A stretch of DNA of 64,000 nt, from assembly GCA_963920665.1 (NCBI GenBank), contig OY987266.1, forward strand, positions 27,392,248 through 27,456,247. The letters run 5' to 3'. The notes under the pieces are model-generated. The model was not told the DNA's origin. It saw only the letters and a program-made list of their open reading frames with translations, and made no database searches. Numbering within the stretch: the first letter of the stretch is position 1; each line of letters opens with the position of its first letter. Source of the stretch: Straminergon stramineum. Taxonomy: Eukaryota; Streptophyta; Bryopsida; Hypnales; Calliergonaceae. Made by a program: the position numbers and the translations under genes. This document shows positions 11,721-23,704 of this stretch, one piece after another.

Positions 11721-12869
11721 ACCCCTTACTAAGGGTGCCAACACCCATCTGATGCAAGTCTTAAACCCTTCAACATAGAAGGGTGATTTCTAAAGTTATA
11801 GAATGGTTGTGTGTGTACTATAACTTGGAGCAAGAAGGTTGTCACAACAAGTATAGTAGTATGTTCTTAAAGCGACCATTTAAAGGCTGGTCGGCCTTTT
11901 CAATGGTTCTTAGATGCACGGAATTCTTTTTCCTTATTTTTCACTTGAAGAAAAATTGATGTGGAATCTAACCCAAGTGGTTTTGTATTTTTTGGAGCAT
12001 TTTTGAATTACTTTTGAATTTTCAAAGAATTCTGTGGTAGGTACCTATTTGTGATCATAGGCCTTGCAAAAACCACACACATGCAATCTGAAAAAAGATA
12101 TGGCTTGACCAAAAACAAGCACTACAACATACTAAAAGTAATACAAAAGGTTCTTAAATGCAACCACTACTAAACTTAAACGGACCCTAAATTCTTTTAA
12201 CATTTGTAAGAAGGCAATTGGGCAATCAATTTTCTTCTAGAAAAAATAAGTGGACATACCCTAGCTTTGAAATGGACCCTCTCTGACTCTTATTCCATGC
12301 ATTGGCAAAGTATGAATTATCTCTTGACAAATCTTAATTATGCTTTAAAATTAAGGGTAGTCCATTTTAGAACCATTGATTGTCCATTTTAGAGGGACCT
12401 ACTACGCTGTTTGAAGAAGATGGTGGCAATAAGAGCAAACTACCTTACAATACAACAAAATTGAAGATAGCAGCTGATCTATACAGAGTACTTCTGAGTC
12501 GGGTTTTCTTTTACCATTTTTGTTAAGTGTCAAAGTGGTGATATTAGATGTTATAGTGGTGCTCCAAATTTCAACATTCATCCACATATTGGATAGAAAA
12601 TATCACATTAGCACATATCACATGTCCATACAAAGAATTCATCCACAATGTGTTTTTTTCATCCATTTAAAAAAAATTGAAGATTTTTGGCAATTTCGTT
12701 CAAGATTTTACTATCTATATTCTAAAGGTGTGGTATGAGGCCTAATATTTTGGTGCAAATTGACGACTAATCGCTGAAAAAAACCCCACTACTTTTGACT
12801 ATTGGCATAGACTCCACTCCATACTTACATACCAAATGCCAAACCCCAACCCTAAACCCTAAGCACTCT
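11721..12869. other. AT-rich spacer
   Basis: I see no gene here. Near 12849 there is CCCTAAACCCTAAG, too short to call an interstitial telomere tract. Confidence 0.4.
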
Positions 12870-13431
12870 AACATCCATTTTTTGGATGATGAATTGATTG
12901 AAACTAGAGTTTCATCCCCCTAACTACTTATATGAAAGTTATTCTAATTTGTGGAGATATGATAGGAAGTTGTTGTCCTATCTAAGGGTTGGAATTGGTG
13001 TTACTAGAGTACATATTTTTCTAAAATTACCAATGTGAAAGTATATCAAGAGGTCAAATTGTATTGACTTCAATTCAAAATTAGATTTGCCAAAATGAGG
13101 TCATAGATTTAAAGAACACAATTTTTTTTAAACCACCATGCGAAGAGAACCTCATTTCAAATCCATTCCAACAAATTTTACTCAAAAAATGATAATATTT
13201 TGCTTGTAATCGAATTTGGAAGGAATTTTGGAATTTCTCTTTCAAAATTTATAAAAAAAAGATTGGTGATAGCATTAATTGGTGAATCTAACCATACAAA
13301 TGAAATCTACAAATCAAAATCTACAACTTTGATTTGTATATCAATTCCAAATTATGCTTCCAAATAGCACTGTATAATGATTTTTCTAAAATCTGAAATC
13401 CTGGAGATGAATCTGGACGTTTAGGGGTTAA
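12870..13431. repeat. Duplicated ~560-bp block, copy 1 (TTAA-ended family)
   Basis: The sequence is colinear with 18871-19419 across its whole length, for example GAAACTAGAGTTTCATCC, TTGTTGTCCTATCTAAGGG and ACTCAAAAAATGATAATATT. The right end is GGACGTTTAGGGGTTAA. The left terminus is degraded here. No open frame is conserved between the copies. Confidence 0.75.
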
Positions 13432-14183
13432 AAACTCACTGAGCAGTAAGTTAATCTGCACTGCAAACAATCGCTTGTATCTTAACTTACATTCAGTTGC
13501 TCTCCACTGTAAACCTGAGAGAAGAAATACAATAACTTAATCGACCGAATTCAGTCAAGAAAAAACAGGAATGTCTGGCTGCAAAACTTTTCACCTTGTC
13601 ACCTTGTCAAGTTTCGATGTTGCTGCGACAACAACCACAAACATAAATTGAAACACGACCTACAAAATCCACCACTCAAAACCTTCGACTCAAACCAGCA
13701 AGCACACTAAGATAGAAGCACCTAAATGCCACTTATTTTGAATCTCTTGATATGGAAGGTGCATACAATAAAAAAAATGATATGTATGTGTTAGAAAATG
13801 GTTAGGGAAACCAACAAAATTGAAATCGTATTTTTCTGAGCTTGTATGAATATTATACAAATTTTTGAAAACAACTTTGTAGATGCACCTATTGTGGACA
13901 CTAGACTAACACCAAACCGGGCATAAAAACACCCAAAAGCAACACACTCTAAACTTGGATCAAGTGCAGGTGATTGGATCTTGGAAGAGTGACAACTTCT
14001 TAGAACCACATTTGTCTACTTTGGATCTACAAGCCCTTGGATCTAGGTTGTTTTTTAGGTGTCTGTAAACCAATTGTGTTACATTTGGGTGCTTCTACCT
14101 TAACATAGGGGGTTGAGAGGAGTGATCATCAAGAAACATTAGATTCAAAAGAAATCTTAGTTTCTTGAGTACATTATTTATAT
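13432..14183. other. AT-rich spacer
   Basis: AGATAGAAGCACCTAAATG near 13711 recurs inverted near 14075, which hints at an old foldback element. No gene is visible. Confidence 0.4.
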
Positions 14184-14416
14184 ACTAGTGTATGCCCTAT
14201 GTCATTGCTACAACCAATATAAAAAAAATAAAAGTTAGTATTCTATAATTTTTTAATTCAATATCGCTTACATTGTTGGTCCAAATGTCATGAAACAAAA
14301 ACCATGCACCCCTCCTTGCACAAGGCCTTCCAACGATACTAGGAACGTAGCTAGGGGATGTATGGTTCAAGAGATCCCACCATAACAAAGAAACAAAACA
14401 CCTCATTTAGGGTATA
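14184..14416 (+). repeat. ~250-bp dispersed repeat, copy 4
   Basis: It runs from ACTAGTGTATGCCCTATG to CTCATTTAGGGTATAC and matches the family over its length. Confidence 0.75.
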
Positions 14417-14647
14417 CAAGTTTGCCTTGGTTGTTGCCACAATCAAAATGAAAGTAAGGGTAATTTTCTGACTTTTTTTGTTCATAAAACCTTCAAAACT
14501 CAGTAATTTTCACACCAAAGGTCCATACACGATGAAATAATTAAAAGCCCATGCACCCCTCTTTCATATGGTACCAAAAGTGTGACTGGAGATGTATGGT
14601 TTTTGAGATTTCACTGTAACAAACAAACAAATAGCCTAACCGAAGGT
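14417..14647 (+). repeat. ~250-bp dispersed repeat, copy 5 (diverged)
   Basis: It follows copy 4 directly. Conserved words include GTTGCCACAATCAAAATGA, TTTTCACACCAAAGGTCC, CCCATGCACCCCTC and GGAGATGTATGG. It is the most diverged copy of this cluster. Confidence 0.65.
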
Positions 14648-14663
14648 ATAAATATCTATATTG

Positions 14664-14913
14664 TATGTGCCATGTGCCATTGCCACAACCCAAAATAAAA
14701 ATAAAAATAATTTTTTAATTTATAAAAACTTCAAAATTCATTAACTTTCACATCATATGTCCAAACACCACAAAACAAAGTTTGTGCATCTCTCTTTGTA
14801 GAAGGTTTTCCAATAGTCTTAAGAACACAATCAGAGGGTGCTTGGTCTTGGACGAAGATCTAGACCTCACCATAGCAAAACAAACAAAACAAATAGCCTT
14901 GTTCAAGGTATAG
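14664..14913 (+). repeat. ~250-bp dispersed repeat, copy 6
   Basis: It runs from GTATGTGCCATGTGCC to GTTCAAGGTATAG, third in a head-to-tail row with copies 4 and 5. Confidence 0.75.
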
Positions 14914-16557
14914 AAGATATATAGTTGTTCTTTAAATAATTGTATGTATTAATTGTTTGAAGCAAATGTAACCAATTCATTGCACAATTTTTTTAAAGAA
15001 GTTATTTTTTTAATTTTAAAGTTATTTTAAAATTTGTCTTGTAGAATGTGCACTTTTTACTTTGAGATTTTGATGATGTCTAATTCACAATTTTGAGGTG
15101 TAGATTTGGTGTTTTAGTGAGTTGGATGCGAACTAGTATGTTAAATTATGATCAATGTGAGCAAATTGGAGTTGAAGTCATAGTCAATAGTTGGTGAGGT
15201 CCAATTTGGATTGTCTTGTGAATTGTGATGTAAAGGGTGGTGAATTTCTGTTCCAAGTAGGATTTGAACAAGTGGTAATGATGGCTATTAAGCCTTCTTC
15301 CCAATTGGCTTGTTAGGACCGACTGTGAGAGAAGCAAGTGTGAGTCCAACCACCAAATTGGTTGTTTTGTGTAATGTCTTTGTGATTAATATAATTAGAG
15401 GATTTAGTCGCCTATGGAATTGTGAGTTTGTTTTGGAGTGTGAGATTTTGTGAATGTGATGAATGTGTAAAATTGTTTGTGTTGTAAAAAATGATTGCCT
15501 AATTAGAAGTGTTGGAATTATTGAGATAAATACTTTATTGTGCATGTGTTTAAGTCTAGTTGGAATTGTCTTGTGTTTGAGTGTTGGTATGTGTAATAAA
15601 TTGGAATTAATGCAATTGTTTGATTTGGAAGTCTTGTTGTTTGTTGTTGTTGTAGTTTGAGTGATTGCTAATTTTTCAACTTGGGTCATGGTCTTCTATT
15701 TTGGGATTGTATTATTTATTTTAGGAATTGTTCCCAGTAGCAAAGATATCCTACTTGACTGTCTCCCTTGGAATGAACTTATATACTAATAGGATAATTT
15801 CCAAATAGGTCATTATTCTTCTTCAACATGTCTTTATTTTTATTTTCATAATTATTCATTTTAATTTCCACATACAAAACAGACATACACACAATAAGAC
15901 ATACATATTTAACTTTTGTGATGAACTCTAGAAAATATATAGATACACATAATTACATATTTACTGGGCATAATTGCTAGACTCTAGAGAGAATCCAGAG
16001 AACATGCAATATTCAATTGTTGCCATGTCATTATGAACTTATTTTTCTAGAATTGGACAACATGTTAACTTTGTAATTCTCGTACAAATAGTTGTTTTAC
16101 ATAATTATGTCAATTTTTAGGATAGTCTTTTGTTTTGAAATTAATCTTTTGCTCTATTAGTCCAAATTATGTGAAACCACCAATGTATGTATTTTTTCTT
16201 TGAGGGTATTTTAATAGTACCAATTGTTAATGGACATGAAAATCACTACAGATAAACAAATTGACAATATTTAATAATAAATTCATTTCAATTCAATTGC
16301 AACTATAATACCAATAATTTCTTAATTCAGCTTGTATTTAGCTCTAATCTAATCTTATGAAAAAAATTGTATAAAATTGCTATAAATTTCATGAGTACAA
16401 ATTTATACTAAAAAACTATTTTAGCCTATATTAAATATGCATCATTCTGAACACAGTTGTATTAACTTTAGTCCAAATTTAAAACAACTACATAGGATAA
16501 AATGGATTTTTAGTGTGGATTTGTACTACTGTTTTCCACATCATCTACTTTGTAGCT
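14914..16557. other. AT-rich intergenic DNA with strand-asymmetric part
   Basis: The part 15100-15700 is strongly G/T-biased on the plus strand, which opens a 133-codon frame on the minus strand (15288-15689) of Thr/Asn/Ile/Lys-rich protein. The composition and lack of any domain make it an unlikely gene. The rest shows nothing I can name. Confidence 0.45.
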
Positions 16558-18573
16558 CTAGCCCCTAAAGGACCAAACGGTGTTTTTTGGCAACATAGCA
16601 ATTTTGGACAGCTCACTATGAATGGAATTTTTTTTTTCTTTGAAATTTTCACACAACATGTGCCCAAGGAGTAGCTTTAAGACCCAATGATTTTCATAAC
16701 TTTTGAATACATGGTTAAAAAGTTATTGTATGATATGTTGTTTTCATTACTTGGCCGGCAGCCGAGGCAGCAAAAAAAACTTCTTTAAAAATCACTGTTT
16801 TTTTAAAATAAAAATTTGAAATTTATTTTCCTGATTTATATATATGTGGAAAGCTTTGAATCAGTCCATTTTGAGTTATGAGATGAAAGTTATGAAGAGT
16901 TTTAGTTGTGGGTAGTTTGTGGGTACTAATGGAATCTCTACTCTAAAATAAACTTTGAAGACCTTTATTTAACTCAATTTTTAATATTTCTGAAAAAAAA
17001 TAAAAAGGTGAGGTGTAGAGTCTTTATTACAACAATTTAACAATTGGGATTGGCATTTTTCAATTCCATAAATAAATTATTAACAATTTAGTATTCTGAA
17101 TCATTCTCTACTTCTTTCAATTTACTATTTTTTTCCTATATGTTGTACAATTTTAAATGATCTAAATTTTTTCAAGGATGTAGCCAACATGACTTGAAGA
17201 ATGAATCCAAAGAGTTACAACCATTTTGGACATTTTTTCATAATGATTTGACCTTGTGAAGTGCATCTGCTCGGATTTTTGCAGGGCCAAAAAATGGCTT
17301 TTTGTCACTTCAAATGCTAATATCTTGCAATCCAAACGGTGAAAATTTCTGAAATTTTTACCACATCTTTCCTAACCAACGTACTACAAGATCCTATGGT
17401 TACATTTGTCCCAAAATGTATTTTTTTCTAAAATTTGGTACTTGTACTAGAGATGATAGTTTTGGAGCGTTTTTGGTGAAAACATAGTCAAATACCTTTA
17501 GAGGCTAGACCTAGGAGAATCTTCAATGTGCATGCCTAATCCTTTAAGGTTATCAAATGACATCAGTAATATAGATTTTTTTTTTCTAACAAAGTAATTT
17601 TTGTAGGGCCAATTATCAAATTTTTGGTGGATTTTTAATTTGAAGCAATTATTTTGTGAGGATGAGATTTTATATCTTCTAAAATTATGATTAAGATTAT
17701 CATAGAAAAAAATTTATGTACTCTTATCCTCTACATGCCCAAGGCACGATATTTTGGTTTCTACAAAACTTTAAAGTTAAATAAAACCATATCAAGTTTT
17801 TGTTTTTAGTAGTTTTTTTTTAGAAAATTCATTTTGAATTCTAATCTCAACATTTAAAATCCAATGTTGCTAGTATGTGAGCCCAAGAATGCGAGCTTGT
17901 GAGCATTGAGCCTACATTATAGGTACCTATAATATAGATACCACACTCTATAGAAGGTGTATATATCATAAACATAGATCTATAACATAGGTGTGTAGTA
18001 TTGTAGGCTCATGGGCTCACACTCCTATGCTCACATAATAGCAACCCTCATTTAAAATTCAATTTTGAAAATGAATGTTGATGATTTTTGTATTCAAGAT
18101 TGTGTGGAAGGGTGTCCATTGCAAATCTTGATTTTTTTGTGTTGAAGGCTTCTATAAATGAGCCTCAAATACATCAGATCTTGGAAAAAAATCACATTAG
18201 AAATTCATTCAAAAAAGTTGTAAAGTAGATTTTAAGAAGTCATAAATTAATTGTGGTTATCCAGGTTACGTCCTTGAACCCTATATTTTTTGGTGACCTC
18301 AATTTCCAATTTGACATGTGAAAAGAGGATTAAAATTAAGACTTCAAATCACTTCATAGTTTTAGAACTTGGCTTATGATCAAACATTATAAATCTTTCA
18401 ATCCATAAGGAACATTGTTGTGTTTTCTTTTCTCATCTAATCTCTTACATATCTAGTTTGGATTTTTGTGGTTACAATTTTTAAAAATGATGAAACTTAT
18501 CAAAATGTTAGCTTTTAATTTAATTAGAAGCACATTCAAAGAAGCTCAAAAAATTTGGGCATTTAGGGGTTAA
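16558..18573. mobile_element. 2.0-kb TIR element, TTAA-CCCCTAAA family
   Basis: The left end reads CTAGCCCCTAAAGGACC and the right end GGGCATTTAGGGGTTAA, an inverted pair of about 14 bp. The first 300 bases match the start of the element at 42534 (shared GAGTAGCTTTAAGA, ATGGTTAAAAAGTTATTGTA). No transposase frame is visible. A different TIR element (17866-18045) sits inside it. Confidence 0.6.
17866..18045. mobile_element. 180-bp TIR element (GTTGCTAGTATGTGAGC family)
   Basis: The left end GTTGCTAGTATGTGAGCCC and the right end GAGCATAG...GCTCACATAATAGCAAC are inverted copies, and an inner pair GAGCCTAC/GTAGGCTC extends the match. A 15-bp near-perfect direct repeat CATTTAAAATCCAAT / CATTTAAAATTCAAT lies at 17851 and 18049. 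The element at 38401 is a larger member. Confidence 0.75.
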
Positions 18574-18841
18574 TCGTATTATCTAGCTATTGGTATATTC
18601 AAAATGCAATATTACTGAAAAACGATATCATATGGTAAATAAATTTTGTCCAATATTAAAAAATATAATCTCATGAAAAATATTGGTGTTTTTACAATCA
18701 CGTCTTTAATTTGTCATACTCTTCAAATCATCTGAAATTGTAATTTTAGCCAAACAAATTATGAAATATTTCAAATGTTCAAAGTAAAAAATCAAAATTT
18801 GATGAATTTTTTTACTGATAATGCTACAACAACAATTGGGA

Positions 18842-19419
18842 TTAACCCCTAAAGGCTTTGACATCCATTTTCTAGACGAGAACAGATTGAAACTAGAACT
18901 TCATCCTCTTAACTGCTTGGATGAAAGTTATTATAATTTGTGGAGATACTCTATCAAGTTGTTGTCCTATCTAAGGGTTGGATTTGGTGTTACTAGAGTC
19001 CATGTTTTTCTAAAATTACAAATGTGGAAGTATATCAAGTAGTCAAATTGCATTGACTTTAGTTCAAAACTGGATTTGCCAAAAATGAGGTCATAGATTT
19101 GAAGAACACAAAAATTTCAAAAAATCACCATGTGAAGAGAACCTCATTTCATAGCCATTCCAGCAAATTTTACTCAAAAAATGATAATATTTTGCTTGTA
19201 ATTGAATTTAAAAGGAATTTTGGAATTTCTCTTCTAAATTTTATAAAAAAAATATTGGTGATAACATTGGTGGATCTAACCATATAGATGGAATCTAAAA
19301 ATCAAAATCTACAACTTTGAATTGTATATCAATTCCAAAATATGCTTCCAAATTGCACATAATAATGATTTTTCTCAAATTGTCAACTCTGGATATGATT
19401 AAGGACATTTAGGGGTTAA
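18842..19419. mobile_element. 578-bp TIR element, TTAA-CCCCTAAA family
   Basis: It begins TTAACCCCTAAAGGCTTTG and ends GGACATTTAGGGGTTAA, so both ends carry TTAA followed by CCCCTAAA. The interior is a copy of 12870-13431. Its two chance frames (18821-19042 and 19099-19287) are not conserved in the other copy. Confidence 0.75.
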
Positions 19420-19547
19420 ATTAGAAACATTTTAAAAGTCTTCATTGTATGAACAACTCTTTATTTACAGTGGAAGTTACAACTTTCATAATTTAGAAAC
19501 GAATAGAAGAAATAGATTTAATATTAGAAACACTTTTCTTTAGTATT

Positions 19548-19804
19548 TAGTATTGTAGTGTGTCTTTTGCTGTTGCCACAACCAAAATAAAAGTAAAAGT
19601 GATTTTCTAATTTTTTAATTAAAAAATAACTAAAAAATTTGTCTCCATTTCTCATTGTAGGTTTTAATACCAAACAATGTCCTTATACCATTCTTCAAAG
19701 AGAACTTTCCAACTATATCAAGAATGCAACATGGGGACCCATAACTACAAAGATCTCACGATAACAAACAAACCAAACTAAACAAACAACCTCATTTAAA
19801 GTAT
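19548..19804 (+). repeat. ~250-bp dispersed repeat, copy 7
   Basis: It runs from GTAGTGTGTCTTTTGCTG to CTCATTTAAAGTATAAC. Confidence 0.75.
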
Positions 19805-19858
19805 AACGGATTATGTAAGTTTAATTTTAGAAGTTTAATCAATGCCATTACCACTTCT

Positions 19859-20099
19859 ACTAGTATGCCATGTGTCATTGCCACAACCAAAATAAAAATG
19901 AAAGAAAGTTTCTAATTTTTTAATTCATAAAAACTTCAAAACTTCAATAACTTTCACACCGTAGGTCCAAACGTCATGAAATAAGCCCATGTAGCTCTCC
20001 TTGCAAAGAACTTTCTAACAATATTAAGAACACAATTGGAGGATGCATAGTCTATGAGATCTCACTATAATAAATAAACAAATTCATCTAAGGTATAGA
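19859..20099 (+). repeat. ~250-bp dispersed repeat, copy 8
   Basis: It runs from ACTAGTATGCCATGTG to CATCTAAGGTATAG, the same orientation as copy 7, with a 54-base gap. Confidence 0.75.
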
Positions 20100-20196
20100 T
20101 TTTGTACATTTGTAATGTTATAAAATCAGATGGTAAATGCATTTGCAATGACTCATATGGACATGTGACTTTTTTGATTGATAAATACATTGAAAT

Positions 20197-20460
20197 CTAT
20201 ACCTTAAATCTATCTCTACCTTAACTTAGGCTATTTGTTAGTTAGTTTGTTATGGTAAGATATCTTGGACCGTGTGCCTTCCCATCAAGTTTTTGGCATT
20301 GTTGAAAAGTCCTCGGCAAGGAGAGGTATACACGCTTTGTTTTGTGGAGTTTGGACTTGCCGCTTAAAAGCTATGGATTTTCTTAGTTATCATTGAATTA
20401 AAAAATTAAAAAATTAACTTTTACTTTTATTTTGATTGTGGAAATGGGATAGGCCACATA
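20197..20460 (-). repeat. ~250-bp dispersed repeat, copy 9 (inverted)
   Basis: It starts CTATACCTTAAATC, with a short duplication of the terminus at 20218, and ends GGATAGGCCACATAGTAG. It faces copy 8, forming a second inverted pair. Confidence 0.7.
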
Positions 20461-22884
20461 GTAGTTTGTTTTGATATTTACATTGTTAAAATAATCCCAT
20501 GATTTATGACGTAGTGAAGGATTATATTACAATGGATCTTTCATATGTCTATTCTACAATTAGATTGAATTTTTTTCATAATGAAAATTAATATAGTTAT
20601 TAAGTTGCTTATAAGATAAACTTGTTTGTACATAGGCTCGATTGTCATCAAAAAGATATTTTGCACTGAATATCTCTAGGTTCTACTCTTAGGTATGATC
20701 TTACACACAAGACTCACTCCTTACAACTTCAAACGGTTAGTATAGTTACCTATCAAATACAATAAAATCCAACCTTATTACTTTAGTGACACTTTTGCTT
20801 GAATTTTAGTGTATTTTATTCAAATTTAGATGGAATGTTGTCCAAGCCTAAATCAAATTTAATCTCAATTTAAATAAAATTGGTTTAAAATTCAAGTTGA
20901 AACATCATCTAATAAAGGAATTTCTTCCAAATAGTATAATGAAGCTAGTATATTAAATACTAGAGTTAAATTTTAGCCATGTTATTGATCACCATAACAA
21001 GTCTATACTAAATGAAAAATGTAATAGTTCCATTTACTCTTGGCTTACTTAATTGAAGTTCTCTTTTCAAGGTTTGGACTATTGAAATTGAAATTAAAAG
21101 TGGTAGTATCTTTATTTGATTATGATCAATGGAATAGTTCCCATTTATTTACAATCCTTGTTTTTGAATTGATTGATCATAGACATGGAAATAAAGATTT
21201 AAAGACTTGATAAATCAAGATTGAGTGTTGGAAAGTTTCTATTTGTAACAATTACCATTCTATTAACACTCTATCTTTATTTTCATAATTTCCATTCTTT
21301 ATACCTATTTATTAGACTGTTCAAGGTTTTGAATTGAACTTTAGCATTGAATTGAAGTAAAGGTTCAGTTGAACTTTTTAAGCATTGAAAAGTTAAAATT
21401 TGAAGTACAAAAGCTACTACCTGTAAAAGATGCTTCACACTATCCCTTCAAAAATACCATCTAGCCTTGCTCAATAAAAAAACCACTAGCTACACCTACT
21501 AAAAATATAAATTCCCCCCTATAAAAAATGTGTATACAAATACAATTTTCAATTGTAGGTATGGATAAAAATATTGATATGAGTGCAAATTTTGTAATCC
21601 CATATTATTTGTCAAAATGAAGATTCTTAAAAATCATATACAAAAAGTCTATAAATTCCAAATATGATAAATCTGAAAAATGAAACCACTTTAGAAATTT
21701 TTTGCCATAAGCCAAAATTGATATGTAGCTCCTTTAGAATATTTTTCTAAAATATACAACTTTGGTGTTGTATTAACTCTGGTGGATAGTCAAGTGACTA
21801 CCACCTCAAAAGAGGTAGTAACTACATGTATTGTAATGTAAAAATTTGCATTGACTATCCACTCAAATAAATACTAGGTCCCAAGTCCCAACTCTCCAAG
21901 TTCCAATTCATTGCCCCAAAAGGTGAATAAATAATATCAAATGTACAACTTGGAACTTCATAGTGTGAACACTAAGGTTCCAATTGTTGGTCCCAACTTG
22001 TGTAATATTATATAGAAATTGATTGCCCCCCAATGGGTCAAAAAGTCAAAAATTCATTTTTTGGCACTAGTAGCACCAAATCTACATTGAACAAAATTGG
22101 ACAAAATTTCATCCCATAGTGCTTTATTTGGTGTTTTTCTCTTCATTTTACATTGTTGGGACTTAAAACCTAGTTGGGTTATATTTTTGTTGAACTTAAT
22201 TTGGCCTTTGAGTTTCGCAACCTTGGCACCTAAATCCTCAAAAAGTATTGCCATGTAGGTGTTTTGGAGAAATTGCGGACTTAGGATTTGGGATGTCTTA
22301 TACAATCCCTTAGAGTCCCAAATTTCAAGTCTTCACTAATTAGATTTTGATAATCAATGGGACTTGGAATTTGGGATGTAGTTTGATGTATTTCTAAGTT
22401 GATTTTGGCTACTGAGAAGCTTACTTTTGTACTTTAGGACTTTTTTATTGTTGTTCTAGACTTGGAGTTGGTATGAAGTGAACTTCTAAGATTTCAAAAG
22501 TTGAAATTAGATTTGTCAAATTGGATGTATTAATTAACTGTGATTACTTTTAACAATTACCATTTCATTTTCTATTTAAACTCATTGTGATGGTGGACAT
22601 TCCTTTTGAAGGGTTTTGGAATTGAAAGTGAAGTAATTTCTTCAAGAAATAATAATCCTATGAGGATGGGAATCAATCATTGTAAAGTAGTTTGAGGAGT
22701 GCTTTATTTAAAAAGTGAGACATAGCTACAAAGACATGACATATTGTAAGGTGTTTTATTTTTAAAATTCAACATAAAAAATGCTAGTACATTTTCTTTC
22801 AACTTCATATGTTTATCTCATTTTCAACAACTTGGAAATGAGTGTCATAGACAAGATAAGCTATTATAGAAGATTTCATATCAA
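20461..22884. other. AT-rich intergenic DNA
   Basis: Short frames such as 22054-22305 minus have no recognisable domain. A small hairpin is noted at 21782-21862. I see no gene. Confidence 0.4.
21782..21862. repeat. 81-bp hairpin with perfect 12-bp arms
   Basis: GTGGATAGTCAA at 21782 pairs with TTGACTATCCAC at 21851. An inner pair CTACCACCTC/GAGGTAG strengthens the fold. It may be a tiny MITE; no target duplication is evident. Confidence 0.6.
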
Positions 22885-23130
22885 TTAGTGTGCCCTATGT
22901 TGTTGCCACAACAAAATTAAAATTAAAAGTTATTTTCTAGTAAATTTTTAATTCAAAAAACTTCAAAATTTAATAACTTTTGTAACATAGGTCCAAATAC
23001 CACAAAACAAAGTTTGTGCACCACTCCTCACAAAGAGTTTTTTTATGGTGTCAAGGATGGAAGTGAGGGATGCATGGTTCTATAGATCTTATTGTATCAA
23101 ATAAACAAAACAACCTCACCTAAGGTATAG
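22885..23130 (+). repeat. ~250-bp dispersed repeat, copy 10
   Basis: It runs from ATTAGTGTGCCCTATG to CTCACCTAAGGTATAG, first of three head-to-tail copies. Confidence 0.75.
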
Positions 23131-23133
23131 TAG

Positions 23134-23391
23134 ACTAGTATGCCTTGTGTCATTGCCACAATATAAAAAATACATAAAAGTTTTAAAAAAAGATTCAATT
23201 CATAAAAACTTCAAATTCCATAACTTTCACACCATATGTCCAAACACCATGAAACAAAGCTTGTACACCTCTCCTCACAAAGAACTTTCTAGCAATACCA
23301 AGAACATGGCTAAAAAATGCATAGTTTCTTAGATCTCCTTAGAACAAATAAAAAAATCAAAACAAAATAAATAGCCTCATTTAAGGTACAA
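23134..23391 (+). repeat. ~250-bp dispersed repeat, copy 11
   Basis: It runs from ACTAGTATGCCTTGTG to CTCATTTAAGGTACA, three bases after copy 10. Confidence 0.75.
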
Positions 23392-23396
23392 ATAGA

Positions 23397-23651
23397 ACTA
23401 GTATGTCCTGTACCATTGTCATAGTCCAAATAAAAATAAAAGTGATTTTCTAAATTTTTTAATGAATAAAACTTTAAAATTCAATAACTCTCACATCGGA
23501 GGTTGAAACACCATGGAACAAAGCCTATACACCCCTCCTTGTACAATGCTTTATGAGATTACTAAGAATGCGGCTAGGGGATGTATAGTTTAGGAGATCT
23601 CACTATAACAAACAAACCAAACCAAACCAATAGGCTAATTTGAGGTATGGA
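23397..23651 (+). repeat. ~250-bp dispersed repeat, copy 12
   Basis: It runs from CTAGTATGTCCTGTACC to TTTGAGGTATGGAT, a few bases after copy 11. Confidence 0.75.
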
Positions 23652-23704
23652 TAAAAGATTGGCACAAGTGAAAGGTGGGAGGATCATTTTGACCAACTTA
23701 GTTG

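Noticed and set aside
12849..12863. Interstitial telomere repeat (CCCTAAACCCTAA)
   Set aside because: Fewer than two and a half units; common in AT-rich DNA and close to a degraded CCCCTAAA terminus.
15288..15689. 133-codon minus-strand ORF as a gene
   Set aside because: Low-complexity Thr/Asn/Ile/Lys composition caused by base skew; no domain, no splice or UTR context.
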